From the NCBI RefSeq assembly GCF_028622875.1, contig NZ_CP117709.1, positions 3,286,001 through 3,350,000 on the forward strand: a DNA stretch of 64,000 nt. The letters are read 5' to 3'. The translations under genes and the position numbers were made by a program. Under the pieces are notes generated by a model that was given only the letters and a program-made list of their open reading frames with translations, ran no database searches and was not told the origin of the DNA. Source of the DNA: Streptomyces sp. MMBL 11-1 (lineage in GTDB: Bacteria > Actinomycetota > Actinomycetes > Streptomycetales > Streptomycetaceae). Shown one piece after another: positions 26,456-34,891 of the stretch (position 1 is the first letter of the stretch; each line of letters starts with the position of its first letter).

Positions 26456-27388
26456 GTGAGACATGTCATCGCCCTCGATGTGGGCGGCACCGGAATGAAG
26501 GCCGCACTGGTCGGGACCGACGGCACCCTCCTCCACGAGGCGCGTCGAGCCACCGGCCGGGAGCGCGGCGCCGACGCGGTCGTCGAGTCGATCCTCGCGT
26601 TCGCGGCGGATCTGCGGGCCCACGGCGAGGAGCACCTCGGCGAGAGCGCCGTCGCGGCCGGGGTCGCCGTGCCCGGCATCGTCGACGCCGAGAAGGGCGT
26701 CGCGGTGTACGCCGCGAACCTGGGCTGGCGCGACGTACCGCTGCGCACCCTGCTCGCCGAGCGCCTCGGTTCCATCCCGGTCGCCCTCGGCCACGACGTC
26801 CGCACCGGCGGGCTCGCCGAGGGCCGGATCGGGGCCGGGCGCGGGGCGGACCGCTTCCTGTTCGTGCCCCTGGGCACCGGGATCGCCGGGGCCATCGGCA
26901 TCGCGGGCGCCATCGAGGCAGGCGCCCACGGCTACGCGGGCGAGATCGGCCACATCGTGGTCCGCCCCGACGGCCCCGACTGCGGCTGCGGCCAGCGCGG
27001 CTGTCTGGAGACGCTGGCCTCCGCCGCCGCGGTGACCCGGGCCTGGGCCGCCGCCTCCGGGGACCCCGGGGCGGACGCCGCGGACTGCGCGAAGGCCGTC
27101 GAGTCGGGCGACCCGGCGGCGGTCCGGGTGTGGCAGGACGCGGTCGACGCGCTCGCCGCCGGCCTCGTCACCGCGCTCACCCTCCTCGACCCCGCCACGC
27201 TCATCATCGGTGGCGGACTCGCCGAAGCCGGGGAAACCTTGTTCACACCACTGCGTGCGGCCGTCGAGGAACGCGTCACGTTCCAGAAGCTGCCCCACAT
27301 CGTCCCGGCGGCCCTCGGGGACACCGCCGGATGCCTGGGCGCGGGGCTGCTCGCCTGGGATCTACTCTCCACGGAGGTTTCCGCCTGA
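26456..27388 (+). CDS. nagK: N-acetylglucosamine kinase (ROK family)
   Basis: 310-residue ROK sugar kinase that would phosphorylate GlcNAc to GlcNAc-6-phosphate. The ATP loop is 'ALDVGGTGMKAALVG', the ROK catalytic/sugar segment is 'AGEIGHIVV', and the zinc-binding motif is 'CGCGQRGCLET'. Its stop codon overlaps the nagA start by one base, so the two form an operon. No Shine-Dalgarno is obvious before the GTG, which raises the possibility of a leaderless or weakly primed start. The dre-like site upstream predicts DasR control. Confidence 0.92.
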   Translation: MRHVIALDVGGTGMKAALVGTDGTLLHEARRATGRERGADAVVESILAFAADLRAHGEEHLGESAVAAGVAVPGIVDAEKGVAVYAANLGWRDVPLRTLLAERLGSIPVALGHDVRTGGLAEGRIGAGRGADRFLFVPLGTGIAGAIGIAGAIEAGAHGYAGEIGHIVVRPDGPDCGCGQRGCLETLASAAAVTRAWAAASGDPGADAADCAKAVESGDPAAVRVWQDAVDALAAGLVTALTLLDPATLIIGGGLAEAGETLFTPLRAAVEERVTFQKLPHIVPAALGDTAGCLGAGLLAWDLLSTEVSA

Positions 27389-28545
27389 TGGCCGGACGCG
27401 CAGCAGACAGCACCGTTCTCGCCGGCGCCCGGGTGGTGCTCCCCACCGGCACCGTCGAGGACGGCCGGGTGACCGTCGAGGGCACCCGGATCTCCGGCAC
27501 CGCACCGGAGGGCGCCCGGACCATCGACCTCGCGGGCCACTGGGTGGTCCCCGGCTTCGTGGACATGCACAACCACGGCGGCGGCGGGGCCTCCTTCACC
27601 TCCGGCACCGTCGACGAGGTCCTCACCGGCATCCGTACGCACCGCGAGCACGGCACCACCACCATGGTCGCCTCCACGGTCACCGGCGAGATGGACTTCC
27701 TCGCCCGGCGCGCGGGCGTCCTGTCCGAGCTGGTCGAGCAGGGCGACCTGGCCGGGATCCACTTCGAGGGCCCCTTCATCTCGCCGTGCCGCAAGGGCGC
27801 CCACAGCGAGGAGCTGCTGCGCGACCCGGACCCGGCCGACGTCCGCAAGCTGCTGGACGCCGCGCGCGGCACCGCCCGGATGTTCACCCTCGCCACCGAG
27901 CTGCCCGGCGGCATCGACTCCGTACGGCTCCTCGCGGAGCACGGGGTCATCGCCGCGATCGGCCACACGGACGCGACGTACGAGCAGACCGTCGAGGCCA
28001 TCGAGGCGGGCGCGACCGTCGCCACGCACCTGTTCAACGCGATGCCGCCGCTCGCCCACCGCGACCCCGGCCCGATCGCCGCTCTCCTGGAGGACGACCG
28101 GATCACCGTCGAGCTGATCAACGACGGCACGCACCTGCACCCGGCCGTCCTGGAGGTGGCCTACCGCCACAAGGGCGCCGGCCGCGTCGCGCTGATCACC
28201 GACGCGATGGACGCCGCCGGATTCGGCGACGGGGAGTACCAGCTCGGCCCGCTCGCGGTCGAGGTCACCGACGGGGTGGCCCGGCTGGTGGAGGGCGGCT
28301 CGATCGCCGGCTCCACGCTCACCCTGGACACCGCGTTCCGCCGGGCCGTCACCCTCGACCGGATCCCCGTCGAGGACGTCGTCCGGTCCATCTCCGCCAA
28401 CCCCGCCCGGCTGCTCGGCGTCCACGACCGGGTCGGCTCGCTGGAGGCGGGCAAGGACGCCGACCTGGTCGTCCTCGACGAGGACTTCGTCCTCAAGGGC
28501 GTCATGCGCCGTGGCGAGTGGATCATCGAACCGAAGACCGCCTGA
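27388..28545 (+). CDS. nagA: N-acetylglucosamine-6-phosphate deacetylase
   Basis: 385 residues, amidohydrolase fold. It removes the acetyl group from GlcNAc-6-phosphate to give glucosamine-6-phosphate, the effector of DasR. Metal-binding and catalytic segments are visible: 'DMHNHGGGG', 'GIHFEGPFIS', 'AIGHTDATYEQ', 'THLFNAMPPL', and the catalytic Asp in 'ITDAMDAAG'. GGAGG precedes the ATG, which overlaps the nagK stop (TGATG). A strong hairpin follows the gene. Confidence 0.95.
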   Translation: MAGRAADSTVLAGARVVLPTGTVEDGRVTVEGTRISGTAPEGARTIDLAGHWVVPGFVDMHNHGGGGASFTSGTVDEVLTGIRTHREHGTTTMVASTVTGEMDFLARRAGVLSELVEQGDLAGIHFEGPFISPCRKGAHSEELLRDPDPADVRKLLDAARGTARMFTLATELPGGIDSVRLLAEHGVIAAIGHTDATYEQTVEAIEAGATVATHLFNAMPPLAHRDPGPIAALLEDDRITVELINDGTHLHPAVLEVAYRHKGAGRVALITDAMDAAGFGDGEYQLGPLAVEVTDGVARLVEGGSIAGSTLTLDTAFRRAVTLDRIPVEDVVRSISANPARLLGVHDRVGSLEAGKDADLVVLDEDFVLKGVMRRGEWIIEPKTA

Positions 28546-28578
28546 CCGCTGTCCCGCAGGGCACGTAACGAAGCGATG

Positions 28579-28608
28579 GCGGTCGGCCCCCGGGGCTGGG
28601 CCGACCGC
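28579..28608 (+). terminator. Terminator after nagK-nagA
   Basis: Perfect 11-base stem GCGGTCGGCCC / GGGCCGACCGC with an eight-base loop, 34 bases after the nagA stop. Confidence 0.8.
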
Positions 28609-28694
28609 TCTCCCTTTGACATGATCATCGGACTGGCGCGCCGCGGACGGGTGCGCGCACCGCTGGGGTTACGCACCGAGGGAGGGGCCGACAG

Positions 28695-29621
28695 GTGATC
28701 CTGACCGTCACTCTGAACACCGCGCTCGACGTGACGTACACCGTCGACGCGCTCGTCCCGCACCGCACCCACCGGGTCGGCGAGGTCATCGAACGCCCCG
28801 GCGGCAAGGGCCTCAACGTCGCCCGGGTCCTCGGCGCGCTGGGCCACGAAAGCGTGGTGACCGGCTTCGTCGGCGGGGCCACCGGGGGCGTCCTGCGCGA
28901 CCTCCTCGCCCCGCTCCCGCCGCGCGACGCCCTCGTGCCCGTCGCCGGGAACACCCGCCGCACCCTGGCGGTCACCGACCGCGCGACCGGCGACACCACG
29001 CAGCTCAACGAGCCCGGACCGCAGGTGAGCCCCGCCGAATGGGCCGCCCTCCTGCGGACGTACGAGGACCTGGTCGCCGGTGCCGACGCCGTCGCGCTCT
29101 GCGGCAGCCTGCCGCCCGGGATCCATGTCGGGGCCTACGCGGAACTGGTCCGGATCGCTCGCGCCGCCGCCGTGCCCGTGCTCCTGGACACCAGCGGCGA
29201 ACCGCTGCGCCGGGGCATCGCCGCCCGCCCCGACCTGGTCAAGCCGAACGCCGAGGAGCTGGCCCAGCTGACCGGCTCCCGCGAACCGCTGCGCGCCGCC
29301 CGCGACGCCCGCCGCCGCGGGGCCCACTCCGTGATCGCGTCCCTGGGCCCCGAGGGCGTGCTCGCGCTCACCCCGGACGGCGCCTGGGGGGCCGCCCCGC
29401 CAGCCCCCGTGCGCGGCAACCCGACGGGCGCGGGCGACTCCGCGGTGGCCGGGCTGCTGTCCGCCCTGGCCGAGGGTCTCGACTGGCCGGAGCGCCTCGC
29501 CCGGGCGGTGGCCCTGTCGACGGCGACCGTGCTGGCCCCGACGGCCGGCGAGTTCGACGCGGCGGCCTACGCGGAGCTGCTGCCCCGCGTCACCGTGGAG
29601 CCGCACACACCGACGCCCTGA
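28695..29621 (+). CDS. 1-phosphofructokinase/tagatose-6-phosphate kinase family (PfkB) hexose kinase
   Basis: 308-residue PfkB-family sugar kinase. N-terminal 'VTLNTALDVTYTV', the sugar-binding 'PGGKGLNVARVL' and the anion-hole/catalytic motif 'NPTGAGDSAVAG' with the base Asp are all present. Family members phosphorylate fructose-1-phosphate or tagatose-6-phosphate; position next to nagKA suggests an amino-sugar or hexosamine-linked role. GGAGG precedes the GTG start. Expressed separately from nagA given the terminator between them. Confidence 0.88.
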   Translation: MILTVTLNTALDVTYTVDALVPHRTHRVGEVIERPGGKGLNVARVLGALGHESVVTGFVGGATGGVLRDLLAPLPPRDALVPVAGNTRRTLAVTDRATGDTTQLNEPGPQVSPAEWAALLRTYEDLVAGADAVALCGSLPPGIHVGAYAELVRIARAAAVPVLLDTSGEPLRRGIAARPDLVKPNAEELAQLTGSREPLRAARDARRRGAHSVIASLGPEGVLALTPDGAWGAAPPAPVRGNPTGAGDSAVAGLLSALAEGLDWPERLARAVALSTATVLAPTAGEFDAAAYAELLPRVTVEPHTPTP

Positions 29622-29648
29622 CCACCTCGGGGGCGGTCAGGGCGTCGG
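29610..29648. terminator. Bidirectional terminator between the PfkB and CBM genes
   Basis: Perfect 14-base stem CCGACGCCCTGACC / GGTCAGGGCGTCGG overlapping the PfkB stop codon, between convergent genes. Confidence 0.82.
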
Positions 29649-29660
29649 CGCTCACAGCCG

Positions 29661-30665
29661 TCAGCTCTTGATGTGGCCGGCCTTCAGCTCCAGCTGGTCG
29701 AGATTGGCGTCGCACTCGTCGCCCGTCTCGCACGACAGCTTGAGGGTGTTGGAACCCTTGTCGAGCTGGACGTACGCGTACGTGTTCGTCCAGCCCTTCT
29801 CCAGGTCGCCCTCGGGGGCCTGCGCGAAGTTCTTCATGTTGATGGAGCGCGGCTCCTGCTCGTTGACCGTCAGGGTCGTCTTCGCGTCCTTGCCGGGCAC
29901 GCCGTAGGTCACGTACAGGGTGTACGCGCCGGCCTCGGGAACCTCGACCGTCCAGGTGGCCGACCGGCCGACCTCGTTCAGGTTGATGTAGTTGCCGTTC
30001 GCGCCCTTGGCGCCCTTGACCGTGGAGTCCAGGGCCGCCGTGCCGCCCAGCGTCAGCGTCGCCGCGTCCTGCTTCGGCAGCTCGACCGGCTTCGGGGACT
30101 CCTTGGGCTTCTTCTCCGGCTTCTTCGATTCCTCGACCTCGCCGGCGGGCCCCTGCGAGGAGGACGCCTCGTCCGTCTTGTCGTCCTTGTCGCCGTCGTC
30201 GCCCGTGAGCAGGGCGGCGCCGATGCCGATGAGGACGACCGCGACCACGGCGACCGCCGCGATCAGGAGCGCCCTGGTGTTCGGGCCGCTCCGGCCCGGA
30301 CCGCCGCCATGGCCGCCCTGCGCCGGCGGCTGCCCGCCCACCCCGCCGGGGTAGGTCTCGGGGGCCGCGTACTGCGGGTTCGGCCGGTTGTACTGCTGCG
30401 GGGGCTGCTGGCCGTAGCTCTGCTGGGGCGGGTAGCCGTACCCGCCCTGCTGCTGCGGCACCTGCTGCTGGCCGTACTGGCGCTCGCCGACGGCCCGCAC
30501 CTGGTTGTAGGACGTTCTGGGCACGCCCGGCTGCGCGGCCGGCCCCGGGTAGCCGTAGCCGCCCTGGCCGGGCGGCTGGGCGCCTGCCGCCTGTCCGTCC
30601 GCGTACAGATAGCCGAACGGATCGTCGTCCTCGGGCTTGCTCGCGCCGTTGTTTCCGGCCGTCAT
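29661..30665 (-). CDS. Membrane-anchored carbohydrate-binding (CBM35/CBM6-like) protein
   Basis: 334 residues. The cytosolic N-terminal 130 residues are low-complexity and rich in Gln, Gly, Tyr and Pro ('GYGYP', 'QQQ'). One membrane segment follows ('ALLIAAVAVVAVVLIGIGAALL'), then a Lys/Glu-rich spacer and an extracellular beta-sandwich beginning 'AATLTLGGTAAL', with 'YINLNEVGRSATWTVEVPEAGAYTLYVTYG' typical of CBM35/CBM6. It may sense or bind wall or environmental glycans. Start at the ATG 30665, with GAGGAG ten bases upstream. Confidence 0.82.
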   Translation of the reverse strand: MTAGNNGASKPEDDDPFGYLYADGQAAGAQPPGQGGYGYPGPAAQPGVPRTSYNQVRAVGERQYGQQQVPQQQGGYGYPPQQSYGQQPPQQYNRPNPQYAAPETYPGGVGGQPPAQGGHGGGPGRSGPNTRALLIAAVAVVAVVLIGIGAALLTGDDGDKDDKTDEASSSQGPAGEVEESKKPEKKPKESPKPVELPKQDAATLTLGGTAALDSTVKGAKGANGNYINLNEVGRSATWTVEVPEAGAYTLYVTYGVPGKDAKTTLTVNEQEPRSINMKNFAQAPEGDLEKGWTNTYAYVQLDKGSNTLKLSCETGDECDANLDQLELKAGHIKS

Positions 30666-30809
30666 CCCTGGGTCACTCCTCACCATGTCGCCAGCCGTCG
30701 CCGACCGGCCGAGCCTACCTCGAACGGAGCAGGCCCCGAATTGTGCTGAGCGGCCCGGACGGCCGTCGGGGAACGGGTACGGGGTAGGGGGAGAAACGGG
30801 TCGTGAACG

Positions 30810-32465
30810 TCATCCGGCCCTGCGGTGAACCTTCGACCGGGACCGCTTTTCCACGTACATCCGCTGGTCGGCGGAGCGCAGGACCTCTTCGACGGTCATT
30901 CCGCACTCGGCCCAGCCGATGCCGAAACTCGCCCCGACCCGGACCGCGCGACCGTCGACCCTTATGGGCGGAATGATGGCATTTCTCAGGCGAACGGCCA
31001 GGTCAGCGGCGTCCGCCGCCCCGAGGCCGTCGGCGAGAACGACGAATTCGTCACCTCCGAGCCGGGCGACGGTGTCACCGTCCCGCACGCACGTGCTCAG
31101 CCGCCGGGCGACCTCGATGAGCACGGCGTCGCCGGTGTGGTGCCCGAAGCGGTCGTTGATGGACTTGAAGCCGTCGAGGTCGCAGAAGAGGACCGCGAGC
31201 CCCTTCGTCCCGTCGTCGTGCTCCGGATCCGGGGCCACCGCGTGCACATGGTGGTCGAAGGGCCCGCCGCCGGGAATCGCCTCGCCCTCGTACCCGTCGG
31301 CCTGGTAGCCGTGGGTCAGGGACGACTCGACGTCCCCGTACGCCGCGTCCAGCGCCTCGATCGCGGTCGTGGCCGGGGAGTGCGGGCGCTCGCAGATCCG
31401 GGCGCTCAGCCGCGACTTCAGCTCGGCGCTGTTGGGCAGCCCGGTCAGCGCGTCGTGCGAGGCGCGGTGGGCGAGGTTCAGCTCGTGCCGCTTGCGCTCC
31501 TCTATGTCCTCGACATGGGTGAGCAGGAAGCGCGGCCCGTCGGCGGTGTCGGCGACGACCGAGTTGCGCAGCGAGACCCACAGATAGGTGCCGTCCCGGC
31601 GGCTCAGGCGCAGCTCCGCCCGGCCACCCTCGGCGGAGGTCCGCAGCAGGGTGCCGATGTCCTCGGGGTGGACCAGGTCGGCGAAGGAGTAGCGGCGGAG
31701 CACCGAGGCGGGGCGGCCGAGCAGCCGGCACAGGGCGTCGTTGGTGCGCAGCAGCCGGCCGTGCTGGTCGCCGCCCATCTCGGCGATGGCCATGCCGCTG
31801 GGCGCGTACTCGAAGGCCTGCCGGAAGGACTCCTCGCTGGCCCGCAGCGCCTGCTGTTCCCGCTCCAGGCGGACCAGGGCGCGCTGCATGTTGGCCCGCA
31901 GCCGGGCGTTGCTGATCGCGATGGCGGCCTGGGAGGCGTACATCTGGAGCGCCTCACGCCCCCACGCTCCGGGGCGGCGCCCGTTGCGCGGCCGGTCGAC
32001 GGATATGACGCCGAGGAGGTCCCGCCCGCTCCCGGAGGCGTACATCGGGGCGTAGAGCCGGTCCAGCGGGTGCCACTCGTCCTCGAAACGGGGTTCGGGC
32101 CCCTCGGTGTGCCACTGGGGTACGTCGTCGTCGAGGAGGACCCAGCCCTCGGTGTGCGGAATGAACCGGAGGTCGTCCCAGGCCTCGCCCATGGAGAGCC
32201 GGCGTTCCCAGGAGGAGCGGGAGCCGACGCGCCCGGTGATGAGGGCTTCGGCCGCGGCGTTGCCCGCGAAGGCGGCGATGACGAGGTCGCCGTCCGGCCG
32301 GACCAGGTTCACGCAGCCCAGCTCGTAGCCGAGGCCCGCGACGATCCCGTCGGCCACGGTCTGCAGCGTGTCCGCCAGACTCCGTGCCGTATTGAGATCA
32401 GCGACGGCCTGATGCAGCTGCCGCATGGTCGCAAGGCGGACGTACGGTTCCGACTCGGCCTCCAT
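30810..32465 (-). CDS. cdgB: Diguanylate cyclase with GAF, PAS and GGDEF domains (CdgB-like)
   Basis: 551 residues. An N-terminal GAF domain (about 15-165), a PAS/PAC domain ('ASEESFRQAFEYAPSGMAIAEMG', to about 295) and a GGDEF domain are in order. The active-site loop GGDEF (470-474) is intact, and an RxxD inhibitory site ('RDGD') lies five residues before it, so product feedback is likely. About 45 extra residues are inserted between 'DALTGLPN' and 'LFCDLDGFKSIND'. Architecture and neighbours match S. coelicolor CdgB, which makes c-di-GMP and affects development and is a BldD target. ATG 32465 has GGGGAG upstream. Confidence 0.92.
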   Translation of the reverse strand: MEAESEPYVRLATMRQLHQAVADLNTARSLADTLQTVADGIVAGLGYELGCVNLVRPDGDLVIAAFAGNAAAEALITGRVGSRSSWERRLSMGEAWDDLRFIPHTEGWVLLDDDVPQWHTEGPEPRFEDEWHPLDRLYAPMYASGSGRDLLGVISVDRPRNGRRPGAWGREALQMYASQAAIAISNARLRANMQRALVRLEREQQALRASEESFRQAFEYAPSGMAIAEMGGDQHGRLLRTNDALCRLLGRPASVLRRYSFADLVHPEDIGTLLRTSAEGGRAELRLSRRDGTYLWVSLRNSVVADTADGPRFLLTHVEDIEERKRHELNLAHRASHDALTGLPNSAELKSRLSARICERPHSPATTAIEALDAAYGDVESSLTHGYQADGYEGEAIPGGGPFDHHVHAVAPDPEHDDGTKGLAVLFCDLDGFKSINDRFGHHTGDAVLIEVARRLSTCVRDGDTVARLGGDEFVVLADGLGAADAADLAVRLRNAIIPPIRVDGRAVRVGASFGIGWAECGMTVEEVLRSADQRMYVEKRSRSKVHRRAG

Positions 32466-32827
32466 CGCTCGCACTCCCCGAGACCTCGACAGCAACTCCA
32501 GGTTTCATATCGACGTACTTGTTGCAGTGTCACGGCCACTGAATCACAGTGAGCTGTGCACCCGGTACACAGGGTCAGCAGAAAATGGACTCTGTGACTC
32601 AAGTCACAACAGATGCCCGAGTGGTGTCGGTGACTCAGGGCGACGACTCTCGTTCGGTGCGTGCCGGGAAGGGCTGGTTCCTGTTGTGTGCGCCCGCCCG
32701 TCGCACCGCCCGAACCCCGCTCGTCCCGCCCGTGTGCGCCCGCGTACGCGGCCCTTCAGGGGTCCTAGGACCGGCTTGGTCCCCCGGCCCGATGCGACCG
32801 CCCGGCCCTCGCGGTTAGCGTCTTCGT
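32466..32827. promoter_or_regulatory. Divergent promoter region upstream of cdgB with Crp-like and BldD-like sites
   Basis: Gene-free 362 bases. TGTGACTCAAGTCACA at 32593-32608 is a perfect inverted repeat fitting both TGTGA-N6-TCACA and the Streptomyces Crp pattern GTG-N6-GNCAC. TGACTCAGGGCGA at 32631-32643 matches eight of nine defined positions of the BldD box. CACAG-TGAG-CTGTG at 32545-32558 is another small palindrome. Which gene is controlled cannot be told from position alone. Confidence 0.55.
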
Positions 32828-33391
32828 GTGCTGCAGACGAAACCTCCCACCCCGCGCCCCGAGCCCATCCCCCATGCTGAGGGAGTGAGCAACGACGAGT
32901 TCCGTGCCGCCCTCGCGCGGCTGGCCGCCGGGGTGGTGCTGGTCACCGCCCAGGAGCCGCCCCTCGACGAGGACGGCCGGGGCGAGGACGTGGGCATGAC
33001 GGCGACCGCCTTCATGTCCGTGTCCCTGGAACCGCCCCTGGTGATGGTGAGCCTGCGCAACGGCTCCCGGATGGACGACCTGCTGGACGAGCAGCCGCTG
33101 TGGGCGGTCTCCGTCCTGGCCGCGAGCCAGCGGCACATCGCGGGGCGGTTCGCCATGAAGGGCCGGATCAGCGACCGGCTGCTGTTCGCGGACGTGCCGT
33201 ACGTACGGGGCGAGGTGACGCGCGCGCCGCTGATCGGCGGGGCGCTGGCGACGCTGGAGTGCCGCACCGAGCAGCGCGTGGCGGCCGGGGACCACACCCT
33301 GGTGATCGGGCGGGTGCTCACGGCGGAGCTGCCGAGCCCGGAGGGCGACCCGCTGACGTACTTCAAGGGGCGCTACCGCCAGTTGGGCTGA
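32828..33391 (+). CDS. Flavin reductase family protein
   Basis: 187 residues with the flavin-reductase-like split-barrel fold: 'FRAALARLAAGVVLVTAQ', 'GMTATAFMSVSLEPPLVMVSLRNGS' and the C-terminal 'GDHTLVIGRVLTAELPSPEGDPLTYFKGRYRQL'. Such proteins bind FMN and supply reduced flavin to monooxygenases or act on their own as reductases. The start may be GTG 32828 or GTG 32885; the second leaves the complete domain. It stands alone, divergent from cdgB. Confidence 0.85.
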   Translation: MLQTKPPTPRPEPIPHAEGVSNDEFRAALARLAAGVVLVTAQEPPLDEDGRGEDVGMTATAFMSVSLEPPLVMVSLRNGSRMDDLLDEQPLWAVSVLAASQRHIAGRFAMKGRISDRLLFADVPYVRGEVTRAPLIGGALATLECRTEQRVAAGDHTLVIGRVLTAELPSPEGDPLTYFKGRYRQLG

Positions 33392-33467
33392 CGGCGCACG
33401 GCCTTCGACATCACGTCGGCCAGGCCAGTTGGGCTGACGGCGCACGACCCTCGACGTCACGTCGAAG

Positions 33468-33902
33468 TCACCAGTCGCGGCCCGAGCGCCCGCGCTTGGT
33501 GTCGCCGCGCTGCTTCTTCTCGCGCAGCCTGCGCTCGTTGATGCCGCGCGGGATCTTCCGCTTGATCCGGGGCTTGGGCGGCGGCGCCGTGGCCTCGGCC
33601 AGGAGCGCGGCGAGCCGGACGGCGGCCGTCTCACGGTTGCGCCACTGGGAGCGGTGCTCGGAGGCCCGTACGGAGACCACCCCGCCCACCAGCCTGCTCG
33701 CCAGCCGCTCCAGCGCCCGCGCCTTCCACACCTCGGGGAGCGCGTCGGTGGCCGCCAGGTCGAAGCGCAGCTCCACCTGGGAGTCGCTGGTGTTGACGTG
33801 CTGGCCGCCGGGCCCGGAGGACCGCGAGAAACGCCACATGAGCTCGGCCTCCGGGAGGGAGACCGAGCCGCGGATGACATAGGGCCCGGACATGACACCC
33901 AT
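33468..33902 (-). CDS. arfB: Alternative ribosome-rescue peptidyl-tRNA hydrolase ArfB
   Basis: 144 residues. The release-factor-like GGQ motif is at 32-34 in 'SSGPGGQHVNTSDSQVELRF', followed by the basic C-terminal tail ('IKRKIPRGINERRLREKKQRGDTKRGRSGRDW') that enters the empty mRNA channel of stalled ribosomes. This architecture is diagnostic of ArfB/YaeJ. It hydrolyses peptidyl-tRNA on non-stop complexes. Two ATG codons three residues apart can serve as start. Confidence 0.94.
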   Translation of the reverse strand: MGVMSGPYVIRGSVSLPEAELMWRFSRSSGPGGQHVNTSDSQVELRFDLAATDALPEVWKARALERLASRLVGGVVSVRASEHRSQWRNRETAAVRLAALLAEATAPPPKPRIKRKIPRGINERRLREKKQRGDTKRGRSGRDW

Positions 33903-34105
33903 GGTCCCTGCCCCGCGCCCCGTTCGTCACCTTCTTTTGCGCACCCGGTCCGCACGGGGCCCCGACCGGGTCCCACTGGGGGACGAAGTTCGGCAAAGAA
34001 AGTAAAGCGACCAGGAACCTCGTGGTCCGCTGCTTGCGTTATGACGGGTGACGGTAGCTTTCGTGATGGCACGAAGCCCGCACACGACGAGGAAAGGGAC
34101 TTCCC

Positions 34106-34681
34106 ATGGCAGTAAGCCTGTCCAAGGGCGGCAACGTCTCGCTCACCAAGGAGGCACCGGGCCTTACCGCCGTCACGGTCGGTCTCGGCTGGGACGTCCG
34201 CACCACCACCGGCACCGACTTCGACCTCGACGCCTCGGCGATCGCGGTCAACTCGGCGGGGAAGGTCGTCTCGGACGGCCACTTCGTCTTCTTCAACAAC
34301 AAGTCGACGCCGGACCAGACCATCGTGCACACCGGTGACAACGTCACGGGTGAGGGCGAGGGCGACGACGAGCAGATCAACGTCAACCTGGCGGGTCTGC
34401 CGGCCGACGTGGACAAGATCGTCTTCCCGGTCTCCATCTACGACGCCGAGAACCGCAGCCAGAACTTCGGCCAGGTTCGCAACGCGTACATCCGCATCCT
34501 CAACCAGGCCGGCGGCGCCGAGATCGCCCGCTACGACCTGAGCGAGGACGCCGCCACCGAGACCGCCATGGTCTTCGGCGAGCTCTACCGCAACGGCGCC
34601 GAGTGGAAGTTCCGCGCGGTCGGCCAGGGGTACGCCTCCGGCCTGCGCGGCATCGCCCAGGACTTCGGCGTCAACCTCTGA
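34106..34681 (+). CDS. TerD family protein
   Basis: 191 residues, typical TerD length. '[20 protein letters not shown]', '[22 protein letters not shown]', '[20 protein letters not shown]' and '[21 protein letters not shown]' match the calcium-binding beta-sandwich family, with clusters of Asp at the metal sites. TerD proteins are linked to tellurite, phage and general envelope stress; in Streptomyces some affect calcium signalling and development. GGAAAGGGA precedes the ATG. A long terminator hairpin follows. Confidence 0.93.
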   Translation: MAVSLSKGGNVSLTKEAPGLTAVTVGLGWDVRTTTGTDFDLDASAIAVNSAGKVVSDGHFVFFNNKSTPDQTIVHTGDNVTGEGEGDDEQINVNLAGLPADVDKIVFPVSIYDAENRSQNFGQVRNAYIRILNQAGGAEIARYDLSEDAATETAMVFGELYRNGAEWKFRAVGQGYASGLRGIAQDFGVNL

Positions 34682-34702
34682 CCCGAGCGCACCACCGCTT
34701 CA

Positions 34703-34740
34703 CCGGAGCCCCCGGCCGCCTTCGCGGCCGGGGGCTCCGG
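34703..34740. terminator. Bidirectional terminator between terD and the M1 peptidase gene
   Basis: Perfect 17-base stem CCGGAGCCCCCGGCCGC / GCGGCCGGGGGCTCCGG with a CTTC tetraloop, between convergent genes. Confidence 0.87.
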
Positions 34741-34891
34741 CTTCGGCGCGGGCTAGGGGATCCGGCTGCGGCGCGGGCAGCGAGGAGCTGAAGGCGGCCC
34801 CGGCGGTCGTGGAGCCGGTCACGATCCGCCGGGCGCCCCGGCCCGGGCCCGACGTCGAGCAACGCGGTAGGTCAGCGCGTACGGGAGCGGG

